Assembly: GCA_035516895.1 (NCBI GenBank) | Contig: DATIZY010000133.1 | Span: 1-50,767, forward strand | Direction: 5' to 3' | DNA from: Gp7-AA10 sp035516895 | GTDB lineage: Bacteria; Acidobacteriota; Thermoanaerobaculia; Gp7-AA8 | DNA length: 50,767 bases | In this document: positions 18,531 to 27,176 of the stretch, piece after piece | Position numbering within the stretch: position 1 is the stretch's first letter | Layout: each line of letters starts with the position of its first letter | Made by a program: the position numbers and the translations under genes | The notes under the pieces: generated by a model | What the model saw: the letters and a program-made list of their open reading frames with translations, nothing else | Databases searched by the model: none | Told to the model about the DNA's origin: nothing

Positions 18531-21167
18531 GTGCCCGCCACAATCAACGGGATCGGCACGCACTACTACGGCGCGAAAAATCGCTCCGCGCACATCGGCA
18601 CGTGCAAATCGTGCGGGCGGTCGGCCACGCTGTCGTCTTACGACACACGCGAGTGGTTTTGCGTGGTCTTCATCCCGCTCATTCCGATCAGGAAGTACCG
18701 GATCCTGAACGCCTGCTCGCGCTGCCGCAAGCACTTCCGCATCGCCGCGGATGAATTCGCCCAGAAGCTCGCCGCGGCGACCGAGCCGATTCGATCGGCG
18801 ATTCGCAGCGCGCCGCGCGATGTCGCGCCGCGCATCCAGCTCGTCCAGACGCTGATCGCCTGGGAGATGCGCGATGAGGCGGACAAAGAGCTGCAATCCG
18901 CGCTCGCGGCGTTTCCGCAGAACACCGACTTGATGGTGTTCGGCGGTCAGCTCGCCGTCGACAAAAACGATTTCGCACGTGCGACTGCGATCTACGAGCA
19001 GGCATACCGCCAGGACCCGCAGAACGGCGCCGCGTCGTACGGATACGGCTGGGTACTGCAGCAGACGCAGAAGTCCATCGAAGCGATTCCCGTGCTGCAA
19101 AAAGCGGCCTCGCAGGACTTCAACAAATTCGGCGCTCTCTACCTGCTCGGCAAATGCCACATGAATCTGTCGCACTGGAGTGATGCGCTCAACGCGTTTC
19201 AGCAACTCCTCGGCGCGAACCCCGCGTATCAAAAGGACAAACAGCTGCTGCGGATGATCGCCGACTGCAAGCGGCAGATCGGCTACGAGCTCACGCCCGC
19301 GGAACGCAGCGCGCGGAGGCGATGGTGGCCGTTCGCCCGCACCGGGAAACGAGCGGCGACGCTGCAGGGGCCGCCGACGCTCGTGCGCCCGAGCCTGCGC
19401 TACGCCGGCATCGCCATCGCGGTCATCGCCGTCGCCGGCCTCGCTTTTTACGCTTGGGACCGCTGGACGAACATCGACGTCTACTTCGACAACGGCCTCG
19501 ACCGCAGCGTGAAAGTGCAGGTCGACAACGATACGTTCGATCTCGCCCTGAACTCGCTGCACGAGCAGCAGCTGACGCAAGGCTCGCATACTGCCGTCGT
19601 CCGAGCGACCGACGGCAAAGAAGTCGAGCGACTGACATTCTCGCTGCAGAGATTGAACCCGATCTCCGCGCTGTTCACGGATCGATTCTTCGTCTACAAC
19701 ATCGGCTTGCGGCACATTTACCGGCGCGGATCGCACACGTACGCGCAGCGCGCAGAAGATGCGGCGAACAGCGCGGAGCTGATCGGGATGAAGCGCTTCT
19801 TCGAGCAGCGCGACGTCGATTTTCCGTTCATGCCGCCGCCGGAAACGATCGAAGCCGACTCGACCTCTCACTCCGTGCACAAGGTCTCGTTCGATGTGGC
19901 GCGCGATCTCGACCTGCGCAAGTTCGCGCTCATCCGGCTCCAGCAGGGGCGGAAGAAAGAAGCGGCGGAGGCGCTCGTCCAGGCGGTCGAGAATTCGCCG
20001 TGCGACACGGCAACGCGCCGGACGCAGATCTACTTCGCGTCGCTGAATTCGCCGGAGGAGGCCTCGGACACCGCGCGCCGCTGGGTGACCGACTGCGCGC
20101 AGGATGATCTCGAAGCTCATCGCGCCTATCAGGACGTCAATCGCGAAAGCGGGCGTGAAGACAAGCTGCGCGAAGAGTACGGAACGATGCTCGCCGCGGC
20201 ACCGCAATCGGGCAAGGCGCACTACCTTTTCGGCCGCGTTGCCGGCGAAACGCAGCGTTCGATCGCCGAGTATCAACAGGCGGTCGCGCTCGACCCGTCC
20301 CTCGTGTGGCCGCACGTCGCCCTCGGTCGCGCCTATCAGAACGTCGATCGTTTCGATGATGCCCTTCGCGAGCTCGCAACTGCGCTCGACATGAAAGGCT
20401 GCGATCCGTCCGTCGTCGTGTACTTCGCGACCGCGGCGATCGCCAAAGGACTGCCTGCGGAAGTCACTGACCGAACCGCCGCGTTCGCGAAAGCGCATCC
20501 GCACGATGTCAGCGCCTTGCACGCACAATGGCTGCTCGCTCTCGACGCGAAGGACTGGGAGACAGCGATGCGGCTCGAGAAAGCGCTGACACCGCTCGAG
20601 GCGCCGCAGACAGCCTGGTGGCGTACGACGAAGCGAATGTGCCTCACCGGCGACACTGCGGTCGACGGACGGATCGACTCGGCGAGGCTCGACCGCAATC
20701 TGCAGCCGATCGCGATCGAATTCGAGATCGAGCGCCTGATCCAGGCGGGCGAATACGAGAAAGCCGCGGAGGCGATCGACACGAATGCAAAAATTCTCGA
20801 ACCGGCAGTCGCGGCAACGCTCGATGCGTACGCCGCCGGCGGATTCCTCTTCCAGAACGAAAGCGCGAAAGCGGAGAAGCTTCTGATCGCCGCCGAAGCC
20901 ATGACCGCGGGCGAAGGCGTCGCCGAGCGGCGAATCACCGTTGCACTGATCAAAGGGCTGCGCGGATCGACGCCCGCGGACTCTGTGCTCGAGCTCATGC
21001 GCGTCAGCGACGAGACGGCGCACGGATGGTTCGTGGAGGCCGTTCGCGCGGCGCAATCGGGCGATCGCAAGCGGGCGGCCGAGTCGCTGGATCATTGCGC
21101 CCGTACGGCCTCGACGCTCGACTTTCCCTACCTCGAGGCAAAAGCGATGGAGGCGCGCCTGCGCTGA
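18531..21167 (+). CDS. Zinc-ribbon / transmembrane / TPR protein
   Basis: 878 residues from a GTG preceded by GGGAGG. The N-terminus has a zinc ribbon with CKSC (Cys25, Cys28) and CSRC (Cys62, Cys65) around a FIPLIPIRKYR segment, as in zinc-ribbon family proteins. A TPR block follows (about 90-260), one membrane helix near residue 290 (AGIAIAVIAVAGLAFYAW), a beta region, then a second long TPR block to the C-terminus. Topology suggests a membrane-anchored scaffold. No specific function can be assigned. Confidence 0.88.
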   Translation: MPATINGIGTHYYGAKNRSAHIGTCKSCGRSATLSSYDTREWFCVVFIPLIPIRKYRILNACSRCRKHFRIAADEFAQKLAAATEPIRSAIRSAPRDVAPRIQLVQTLIAWEMRDEADKELQSALAAFPQNTDLMVFGGQLAVDKNDFARATAIYEQAYRQDPQNGAASYGYGWVLQQTQKSIEAIPVLQKAASQDFNKFGALYLLGKCHMNLSHWSDALNAFQQLLGANPAYQKDKQLLRMIADCKRQIGYELTPAERSARRRWWPFARTGKRAATLQGPPTLVRPSLRYAGIAIAVIAVAGLAFYAWDRWTNIDVYFDNGLDRSVKVQVDNDTFDLALNSLHEQQLTQGSHTAVVRATDGKEVERLTFSLQRLNPISALFTDRFFVYNIGLRHIYRRGSHTYAQRAEDAANSAELIGMKRFFEQRDVDFPFMPPPETIEADSTSHSVHKVSFDVARDLDLRKFALIRLQQGRKKEAAEALVQAVENSPCDTATRRTQIYFASLNSPEEASDTARRWVTDCAQDDLEAHRAYQDVNRESGREDKLREEYGTMLAAAPQSGKAHYLFGRVAGETQRSIAEYQQAVALDPSLVWPHVALGRAYQNVDRFDDALRELATALDMKGCDPSVVVYFATAAIAKGLPAEVTDRTAAFAKAHPHDVSALHAQWLLALDAKDWETAMRLEKALTPLEAPQTAWWRTTKRMCLTGDTAVDGRIDSARLDRNLQPIAIEFEIERLIQAGEYEKAAEAIDTNAKILEPAVAATLDAYAAGGFLFQNESAKAEKLLIAAEAMTAGEGVAERRITVALIKGLRGSTPADSVLELMRVSDETAHGWFVEAVRAAQSGDRKRAAESLDHCARTASTLDFPYLEAKAMEARLR

Positions 21168-21324
21168 CGGTCCGCCGCTTGCACAACGCGCGCGCGGAGG
21201 TCGTCAACGGCAAAGGCTCCGCGCGTCAGCGCAAGAACCGCCACGCTTCGGAAGCAGCGCAAGATTCAATCGGAAGTCGATCGGGCCGACGCGAAGCAGT
21301 CGAGCTCGAAAAAGAAGAAAAAGG

Positions 21325-21593
21325 CGCTGGCGACAAACCTCGCGGAGAGAGGCATTCTCGTGAGCGCGGTCGCGCCGGGGCCGACGTGGACGCCGCTGAA
21401 TCCGTCGGACCGGCCGGCCGAGAAGATCAAACAATTCGGCAGCAAGACGGCGTTCAATCGTCCCGCGCAGCCGGAGGAGGTCGCGCCGGCGTACGTGTTC
21501 CTTGCGTCGCCCGTCGCCGGCTCGTACATTACGGGTCTCGTCCTGCCGGTGATCGGCGGCGTGACCGGCGCGATGAGCAGTCAGAAGGAGTAG
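21325..21593 (+). pseudogene. C-terminal remnant of a short-chain dehydrogenase
   Basis: The frame ending at 21593 encodes ALATNLAERGILVSAVAPG, then WTPLNPSDRPAEKI, AFNRPAQPEEVAPAYVFLASP and a GxxLPVIGG end. This is the last third of a classical SDR of the YghA/glucose-dehydrogenase type. The Rossmann glycine motif and the catalytic Tyr-Lys are absent: upstream sequence (21168-21324) is Lys/Ser-rich and unrelated. A GTG at 21360 could start a 77-residue peptide, but it could not be an active SDR. I read this as a decayed gene. Confidence 0.75.
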
Positions 21594-21596
21594 CAA

Positions 21597-22148
21597 ATGG
21601 CAGAGACGTGGGAAATCGATCCGGCGCACACGACGATCCAGTTCGCGGTGAAGCACATGATGTTCACGACGGTCCGCGGCCGCTTCAAATCGTTCAGCGG
21701 CAGCATCGAAGCCGATGTGCGCAATCCCAACAACTCGCGCGTGACGGTGGAGATCGATGCGGCGAGCATCGACACGGGCGTTGGCGATCGCGATGCGCAT
21801 CTCAAATCGGCCGACTTCCTCGACGTCGAGCACCATCCGAAGATCACGTTCCGCAGCAAGCGCGTCGAGGGAGCGGCGGCGAAGGAGCACGATCGGTTCA
21901 AAGTCACCGGCGACCTCACGATTCACGGCAAGACGATCGAAGTCACGCTCGACGCCGAGTACGAGGGCCGCGGCAAGGACCCGTGGGGAGGCGAGCGCGC
22001 GGGAGCGCACGCCAGGACGGAGATCGACCGGCGTCAGTGGGGTTTGCAGTGGAATCAGGCGCTCGAAACCGGCGGAGTGCTGGTCGGCAACAGCGTCAAG
22101 ATCGAGCTGGAGGTCCAGGCGGTGAAAAAGGCGTCCGTTCCTGCCTAA
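21597..22148 (+). CDS. YceI-family lipid-binding protein
   Basis: 183 residues with the YceI lipocalin-like fold: WEIDPAHTTIQFAVKHMMFTTVRGRF at the start, SIDTGVGDRDAHLKSADFLDVEHHP in the centre, and GDLTIHGKT near residue 110. Family members bind polyisoprenoids. There is no signal peptide, so this copy should be cytoplasmic. It starts three bases after the SDR remnant. Confidence 0.93.
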   Translation: MAETWEIDPAHTTIQFAVKHMMFTTVRGRFKSFSGSIEADVRNPNNSRVTVEIDAASIDTGVGDRDAHLKSADFLDVEHHPKITFRSKRVEGAAAKEHDRFKVTGDLTIHGKTIEVTLDAEYEGRGKDPWGGERAGAHARTEIDRRQWGLQWNQALETGGVLVGNSVKIELEVQAVKKASVPA

Positions 22149-22151
22149 CAG

Positions 22152-22844
22152 CTACTGCGCCGTGTAGCCGCCGTCGATGAGGTATCCCGCTCCGGTCACG
22201 AAGCCCGCCTCGTCCGAAGCGAGAAAGGCGACGAGCGCCGCAACCTCGCTCGCTTCGCCGAGGCGTCCGATCGGATGCAGCGGAAGCACCGACGCTTCCA
22301 TGCCTTTGATCAGCGGCGTTTTGATGAACGCCGGCTGCACGGCGACGACGCGGATCTTCGACGCCGCGAGCTCGAGCGCCGCCTCTTTCGTCAGGCCGAT
22401 CACGCCGTGCTTCGCCGCGACGTACGCCGGCGCGCCTGTCATGCCGACGCTGCCGAGGATCGACGACATGTTGATGATGACGCCGCCGGTGCCCTGCCTT
22501 TTCATCGCGCGCGCCGCGTGCTTGAGCCCGTAAAACACCGACGTCAGGTTGGTGTCGATGATTTTCTGCCACTTCGCCGCGGGCTTCTCGTCGATGGGGA
22601 TCGAGCTCTCGCCGATGCCGGCGTTGTTGACCATGATGTCGAGCCGGCCGTACTTCGCGACCGTCCGATCGACGAGATCCCGCATCGCGTCTTCACTCGT
22701 CACATCACACGCGACGATGTTCGCGGCCGGCTGCAGGTCCGATCCGCAAACTCGCGCGCCGTCGGCGGCGAGCCGCTCCACGCACGCGGCGCCGATGCCG
22801 CTCGCCGCGCCGGTGACGATGGCGACTTTCCCCGCCAGACTCAC
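22152..22844 (-). CDS. Short-chain dehydrogenase/reductase
   Basis: 230 residues from a GTG at 22844. A complete classical SDR: NAD(P) motif TGAASGIG at about 11-18, DVTSED, NNAGIG, catalytic Ser in NMSSILG, and the YVAAKHG Tyr-Lys pair, ending in DGGYTAQ. Substrate unknown. It is convergent with yceI (3 bases between stops) and unrelated in detail to the remnant at 21325-21593. The DinB gene lies two bases upstream on the same strand. Confidence 0.93.
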   Translation of the reverse strand: MSLAGKVAIVTGAASGIGAACVERLAADGARVCGSDLQPAANIVACDVTSEDAMRDLVDRTVAKYGRLDIMVNNAGIGESSIPIDEKPAAKWQKIIDTNLTSVFYGLKHAARAMKRQGTGGVIINMSSILGSVGMTGAPAYVAAKHGVIGLTKEAALELAASKIRVVAVQPAFIKTPLIKGMEASVLPLHPIGRLGEASEVAALVAFLASDEAGFVTGAGYLIDGGYTAQ

Positions 22845-22846
22845 GC

Positions 22847-23368
22847 CTATTTCTTCCGCTGTGCTGTCGGCGGCAGCAGGCCGTTGAGGCGAAGGTACGA
22901 GGCCGCCATCGAGTAATGGTCGGCGAGATCCGCGGCGAGCGCCATCATCGAATTCGCGCGCGTGCGGTGGAACGGCGGCACCTCTTCGCCGAGCTTCGAG
23001 TCGTCGACTTTCGCGAGCGCGTTCGTGCAGTAGTCGAACGACTCCTTCATGTTGGCGACCAGCTTCTCTTTGGCATCGTTGTCGGTTGCGGTGTCCTTCG
23101 GCGCCGCTTCACCTGCAATGCCGGAACAGAGCATCCGATTCGAATGCGCGATGTGGAAGACGAGGTGCGCGAACGTCATCTGTTCGGGCGTCGGGTGGTA
23201 CTCATACTTGTCGGCCGGCATCTCCTCGGCCGCCGCGATGAGGTTCTTTCCCTCGCGCTCCAGAAACGCGCGCGTCGCATCCGCGACGGGACTCTTCGAT
23301 TCCTGCGCCTGGATGCGTGGAGTGAGTGCCGCAAATGTGATGGTGGCAAACAGCAGGAAGTTCTTCAT
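22847..23368 (-). CDS. Exported DinB-family protein
   Basis: 173 residues from the ATG at 23368, starting with a signal peptide (MKNFLLFATITFAALTPRIQA). The body is a DinB/YfiT-like four-helix bundle: EEMPADKYEYHPTPEQMTFAHLVFHIAHSN with the metal-type His, and a later DHYSMAASYLRLNGLLPP. Family members bind Zn or Ni and some are thiol-dependent transferases; most are uncharacterised. A second DinB gene lies at 35344-35838. Confidence 0.88.
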   Translation of the reverse strand: MKNFLLFATITFAALTPRIQAQESKSPVADATRAFLEREGKNLIAAAEEMPADKYEYHPTPEQMTFAHLVFHIAHSNRMLCSGIAGEAAPKDTATDNDAKEKLVANMKESFDYCTNALAKVDDSKLGEEVPPFHRTRANSMMALAADLADHYSMAASYLRLNGLLPPTAQRKK

Positions 23369-23481
23369 GCGTTCTCCTCGAAAGCGAATCATAGCGAGAG
23401 ACGCGTCCGGCGGGTGAGGGCCTCGCGTCGACAGGCGCTGCCCGCGGGTAAGATGGCCTCCCAAATGAATGGTTGCGAGTG

Positions 23482-24471
23482 ATGAAGAGCCGCTCCGCCT
23501 CGGTCTTGTTCGCGCTCGTGGCACTCGTGGGGTTCGCCCGGCAGGGGTTCGCTCTGCCCGTGCCCTGGAGAAATTGCGGGAGCGCGACGGACATCATTTC
23601 GGTCTCGAAGCTGGCCGCGTCCATCTGGCCGCCGATGGGCACACCGGCCCCGATTCAGGCGATGCCGATTTACGACCCGAGGACCGGCAACCTCAGCAGC
23701 CTGACGATCGATCTGCTGTTAGGCTCGCAATGGGTTTTCGAGACGGGAAACCTGGCAGCGCCGCTCGTCGGAGGATTCGTGGCACTTCCGTCATCGATTC
23801 CCCTGGCGCTGGTCAGCCCGACCCTGCCCATTCCCGCGGGCCCAACAAACATCACGCAAACGTTCACCTCACCGAATGCGGGATCGCAGCCCATCACCAT
23901 CCAGAGCACCGCGAACATTAGCCAGTCCATCACGTCGGTGAATGCGACGCTCTCGCTGAGCTCCGACGGCAACTCTGGATTTGCCGTTCCTGTCTCAGCA
24001 GGGACTTCCGAAGCGATCGTCCGGGCAAACGAGAGCGACGGGCAGGAGATCTTCTGTTTCGATATCACGCTCTCGGCTCTTTCGTTCGTCGAGGCGCCGG
24101 CGACGTCGACCTCGTTGAGCAGCTCACTCGATCCGTCGGCTGCCGGCGAGCCCGTCACATTCACGGCCGCCGTGACTTCGAGCGCGGGAACGCCGGCCGG
24201 CGACGTGAGCTTCAACGATGGCGCGACGTTGTTGGGAATGGCGCCTGTCGATGCGTCCGGTCACGCGGTGTTGAGCAGTTCTCTCGCGGCAGGCACGCAC
24301 GACCTGACAGCAACATTCAATGGCAGCGGAGGTTTCGCCGGCAGCACGAGCGCCTCGTCCGTGCTGGTGCAAACGGTGGTCATTCCCACGCCTGCGCTCG
24401 ACGAGCGCGCGCTGCTGCTGCTCGCGTTCGCGCTTGCTGCGATCGGCGCGTTGGTGCTCCGTCGATCGTGA
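23482..24471 (+). CDS. Surface protein with Ig-like domain and IPTL-CTERM-like tail
   Basis: 329 residues from the ATG at 23482 with a signal peptide (MKSRSASVLFALVALVGFARQGFA). A beta-rich region is followed by a bacterial Ig-like repeat (about 215-300; GDVSFNDGATLLG, LAAGTHDLTATFNG). The C-terminus has a short Pro motif, a hydrophobic helix and a basic end (IPTPALDERALLLL to VLRRS), the architecture of exosortase/IPTL-type sorting signals. In-frame TTG at 23473 is an alternative start. It is divergent from the DinB gene. Confidence 0.82.
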   Translation: MKSRSASVLFALVALVGFARQGFALPVPWRNCGSATDIISVSKLAASIWPPMGTPAPIQAMPIYDPRTGNLSSLTIDLLLGSQWVFETGNLAAPLVGGFVALPSSIPLALVSPTLPIPAGPTNITQTFTSPNAGSQPITIQSTANISQSITSVNATLSLSSDGNSGFAVPVSAGTSEAIVRANESDGQEIFCFDITLSALSFVEAPATSTSLSSSLDPSAAGEPVTFTAAVTSSAGTPAGDVSFNDGATLLGMAPVDASGHAVLSSSLAAGTHDLTATFNGSGGFAGSTSASSVLVQTVVIPTPALDERALLLLAFALAAIGALVLRRS

Positions 24472-24492
24472 ATCGGTGGATGTCGGTTAAGT

Positions 24493-24852
24493 TGGTGGAG
24501 GCGGCGGGAGTTGAACCCGCGTCCGAAAACAGTGGCGACCCGGCTCCTACATGCTTTTCTCTCGTTTGAGTTCTCGCCTCAGCCCTGCCCCGAGAGCGGG
24601 GAACGAGAAGAGGCCAGCCTCTGAATTTTTCGTGACTCGCGGCGGGGCGGTCCGCGAATCCTTAGCTCACCTTGATGACACCCGGCCCGGCGGCGTGAGC
24701 AACCACCGGATTGGGCGTCGCAGTCCTAATTAGGCCGCGAGTGCGAGTTCGCTGTTGTTCGCAGCTACTCAAGTTGATCGTTTTTACGAGTCAATCAGCT
24801 CGGCATGCAACCGTGAGCCCCGACATGTTCCCGTCGAAGCCGTTGCGCCCCC
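24493..24852 (-). ncRNA. ssrA: tmRNA (SsrA)
   Basis: Read on the minus strand, the 5' end is GGGGGCG followed by the tmRNA signature GGCTTCGACGGGAACATG. The 3' end carries a T arm (GACGCGGGTTCAACTCCCGC) and an encoded CCA. The ends pair as the acceptor stem with one G-U pair. The tag reading frame at 24762-24733 encodes ANNSELALAA and is followed by TAA. About 360 bases, the normal size for one-piece tmRNA. It rescues stalled ribosomes and marks the nascent protein for degradation. Confidence 0.96.
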
Positions 24853-24913
24853 AACTTGTCAACGAACCGCGTAGCATCTTGAAAACGATCCGGCGCGTGC
24901 CATCATTCCGCTC

Positions 24914-25312
24914 ATGGTGGACGCGGGCAAAATACTGCTGAGACTGACGATCGGAATTCTCATGCTCTTCCACGGGGTCAACAAGCTGCGGCACGGCATC
25001 GCTTTCATCGAAGGCGTCGTCACAGCGCATCATTGGCCGTCGTGGATCGCATACGGCGTCTTCGTTGGAGAGCTGATCGCTCCGATCCTGTTGATCATCG
25101 GACTGCTGACCAGGCCGGCAGCGCTCGTCGTCGCCTTCGACATGCTCGTCGCCATGTACCTCGTCCTCGGCGCCAGCGCATTCACGCTGGCCCGGCAGAC
25201 GGGCGCGCTCAACTGCGAGCTTCAGCTGCTTTACCTTGGCGGGTCGCTCGCGATCGCTTTTCTCGGCAGCGGCCGCTTCGCCATTTCCAGGGGCCGAGGA
25301 CGCTGGGACTGA
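24914..25312 (+). CDS. DoxX-family membrane protein
   Basis: 132 residues with four predicted membrane helices. The DoxX pattern is clear: LRLTIGILMLFHGVNKLRHG at the N-terminus, GVFVGELIAPILLIIGLLTRPAA, and a final GGSLAIAFLGSGRFAI. The family is associated with quinone or redox functions but is mostly uncharacterised. The stop overlaps the nadC start (TGATG), so the pair is translationally coupled. Confidence 0.9.
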   Translation: MVDAGKILLRLTIGILMLFHGVNKLRHGIAFIEGVVTAHHWPSWIAYGVFVGELIAPILLIIGLLTRPAALVVAFDMLVAMYLVLGASAFTLARQTGALNCELQLLYLGGSLAIAFLGSGRFAISRGRGRWD

Positions 25313-26169
25313 TGGAAAAGCGCGAAGTGGAGGCGATCGTTCGCCGCGCGCTCGACGAAGACCTTCCCGACATCACCAGCGAAGCGATCTTCACCCCGCA
25401 CGACCGCGGCCGCGCGCGATTTCTCGTGAAAGCCGAAGGCGTGATCGCCGGATTGGCGTTCGCGGAGGCGACCTTTCGCATGATCGAGTCGGACGCGCGC
25501 TTCTCCGCCCGCGCCAGGGACGGCGATCGCGTGCGGCGCGGCGACATCGTGGCCGAGGTGGAGGGCGGCGTGATCACGCTGCTGAGCGGCGAACGCACCG
25601 CACTCAATCTGCTGCAGCGCGCATCGGGCATCGCCACAGAGACGCGGCGCTACGTCGACGCGATCGCGGGAACGAAAGCGAAGATCTACGACACGCGCAA
25701 GACCGCGCCCGGACTTCGCGCGCTCGACAAGTACGCGGTGCGCTGCGGCGGCGGCGAGAACCATCGCATCGGCCTCTACGACATGTTCCTGATCAAGAAC
25801 AATCACGTCGACCGCGCCGGCTCCATCACCGCGGCCATCGAGCGGATCCGCTCGAAGCACAAGCCGCAGCAGATCATGGTCGAAGTGCGCAACATGGCGG
25901 AGCTTGACGAAGCGCTCGCCGCGCGGCCCGACTTCATCCTGCTCGACAACATGACTGCGCAGCTGATGCGGGAGGCGGTCGAGCGCGTTGGCGGAGCCGT
26001 CCCGCTCGAGGCATCGGGCGGAATCACACTGGCGAACGTCCGCGAGATCGCCGAGACCGGCGTCGACCGCATTTCCATCGGCGCCCTCACGCATTCGGTG
26101 ATGGCTTTGGATATCTCGATGCGAATCGAGCGAGCGGCGGGCAGCGAGCGGCGAGCAGCAGATTCTTAG
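25312..26169 (+). CDS. nadC: Nicotinate-nucleotide pyrophosphorylase NadC with repeat-derived C-terminus
   Basis: 285 residues. NadC converts quinolinate and PRPP to nicotinate mononucleotide in NAD synthesis. Motifs: ALDEDLPDITSEA, LNLLQRASGIAT, KIYDTRKTAPGLR, the Arg/Lys-rich KNNHVDRAG, and EASGGI near the end. The conserved part ends at about LDISMRIE. The last dozen residues (RAAGSERRAADS) are encoded by the left arm and loop of heptamer locus D. Start ATG 25312 is fixed by the overlap with doxX. Confidence 0.95.
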   Translation: MEKREVEAIVRRALDEDLPDITSEAIFTPHDRGRARFLVKAEGVIAGLAFAEATFRMIESDARFSARARDGDRVRRGDIVAEVEGGVITLLSGERTALNLLQRASGIATETRRYVDAIAGTKAKIYDTRKTAPGLRALDKYAVRCGGGENHRIGLYDMFLIKNNHVDRAGSITAAIERIRSKHKPQQIMVEVRNMAELDEALAARPDFILLDNMTAQLMREAVERVGGAVPLEASGGITLANVREIAETGVDRISIGALTHSVMALDISMRIERAAGSERRAADS

Positions 26170-26199
26170 TCCGCTCGCTGCCCGCCGCTCGCCGCTCGC
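26130..26199. repeat. GCGAGCG heptamer hairpin (locus D)
   Basis: Left arm 26130-26157 (GCGAGCG, GCGGGCA, GCGAGCG, GCGAGCA) and right arm 26172-26199 (CGCTCGC, TGCCCGC, CGCTCGC, CGCTCGC). Bases 26130-26150 and 26172-26192 are a perfect 21-base inverted repeat. The left arm and loop lie in the 3' end of nadC; the stop TAG is in the loop. The RNA hairpin could also end or stabilise the nadC message. Confidence 0.9.
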
Positions 26200-26234
26200 C
26201 AGCCGATGGCACCTCGTTTGCGGCGGAGTGATGC

Positions 26235-27176
26235 GTGCCCGACGTTTTCCGAGTGGCGATCGTCGATGACGACGCCGCCATCCGCCGCCTCGTCCGCCTT
26301 CTGCTGAAACGCAGCGGCTACGAGACCGCCGAATACGCCACCGGCGAAGAGGCGCGCCGCGAGCTCGAATCGACCGGCTGGGACCTCGCGATTCTCGATC
26401 GCCGGCTGCCCGACATGGACGGGCTGGAGCTCTGTCAGGAGCTCAAGTCGAAGGCCGAGTTCAAGAGCCGCTACGTCATCATGCTCACGGGAGAAGACGA
26501 GCAGGAGGACAAAGTCCAGGGCCTCGACCTCGGCGCCGACGACTACATCACGAAGCCGTTCCAGTATCAGGAGTTCCTCGCGCGCATTCGCGCCGCGAAG
26601 CGCATCGTCGATCTGCAACAGGAGCTCATGGAGACGAACAAGCGCCTGGAGCGGCTCTCGATCACCGACGGCCTGACGAACCTGTACAACCACCGCTACT
26701 TTCAGGACGAGCTCTGTCGGGCGTTCGAAGAGTCGGCGCGCTACGATCGTCCGCTGTCGCTGGCGATGGCCGACATCGACTTCTTCAAGAAGGTCAACGA
26801 CACGCACGGCCACGCGATCGGCGACGAGGTGCTGCGCGCGGTGGCCCGGATGTTTCACCAGTCGAGCCGCAGCACGGACCTCGTCGCGCGCTACGGCGGC
26901 GAGGAGTTCGCGATGATGATGCCGGAGACGGACGTCGGCGCGGCGTACTCGTTCGCCGAAAAGGTTCGAGCGCTCGTCGTTTCGACGGCGATCCAGACGC
27001 AGAACGGGCCGCTGCACGTCACGGTGAGCGTCGGCGTCGCGACGGTCCCGCATCCGCACATTCACGCGCCGAAAGATCTGATCATCTGTGCCGACAACGC
27101 GCTCTACCGCGCCAAGAATGCGGGACGCAACCGGGTCGTCCAGTCCGAAGAGGCTGTCGGTGCAGCGGAGAGTTAG
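26235..27176 (+). CDS. Response regulator with GGDEF (diguanylate cyclase) output
   Basis: 313 residues from a GTG at 26235. Receiver domain: DDD at 11-13, phospho-acceptor Asp55, Lys108. A helix links to the GGDEF domain with GGEEF at 221-225 and an RxxD product-inhibition site (RSTD, 212-215) exactly five residues ahead of it. Both suggest an active, feedback-controlled cyclase making cyclic di-GMP. Its stop overlaps the HPt gene tail to tail by four bases, which suggests but does not prove shared signalling. Confidence 0.96.
   Translation: MPDVFRVAIVDDDAAIRRLVRLLLKRSGYETAEYATGEEARRELESTGWDLAILDRRLPDMDGLELCQELKSKAEFKSRYVIMLTGEDEQEDKVQGLDLGADDYITKPFQYQEFLARIRAAKRIVDLQQELMETNKRLERLSITDGLTNLYNHRYFQDELCRAFEESARYDRPLSLAMADIDFFKKVNDTHGHAIGDEVLRAVARMFHQSSRSTDLVARYGGEEFAMMMPETDVGAAYSFAEKVRALVVSTAIQTQNGPLHVTVSVGVATVPHPHIHAPKDLIICADNALYRAKNAGRNRVVQSEEAVGAAES

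Noticed and set aside
18495..21095. 866-codon open frame opposite the zinc-ribbon/TPR gene
   Set aside because: Arg/Val-rich mirror of a well-supported gene; no recognisable domain or start signal.
24853..24913. Promoter for tmRNA using TTGACA near 24860
   Set aside because: The hexamer is only a few bases from the mature 5' end, too close for a -35; no convincing pair was found.
25033..25311. N-terminal extension of NadC
   Set aside because: It runs through doxX in another frame; NadC homology begins at MEKREVEAI.
26130..26199. Ordinary terminator of nadC
   Set aside because: No T-tract follows, and the arms are built of the heptamer seen at other loci, so repeat origin is the better label.
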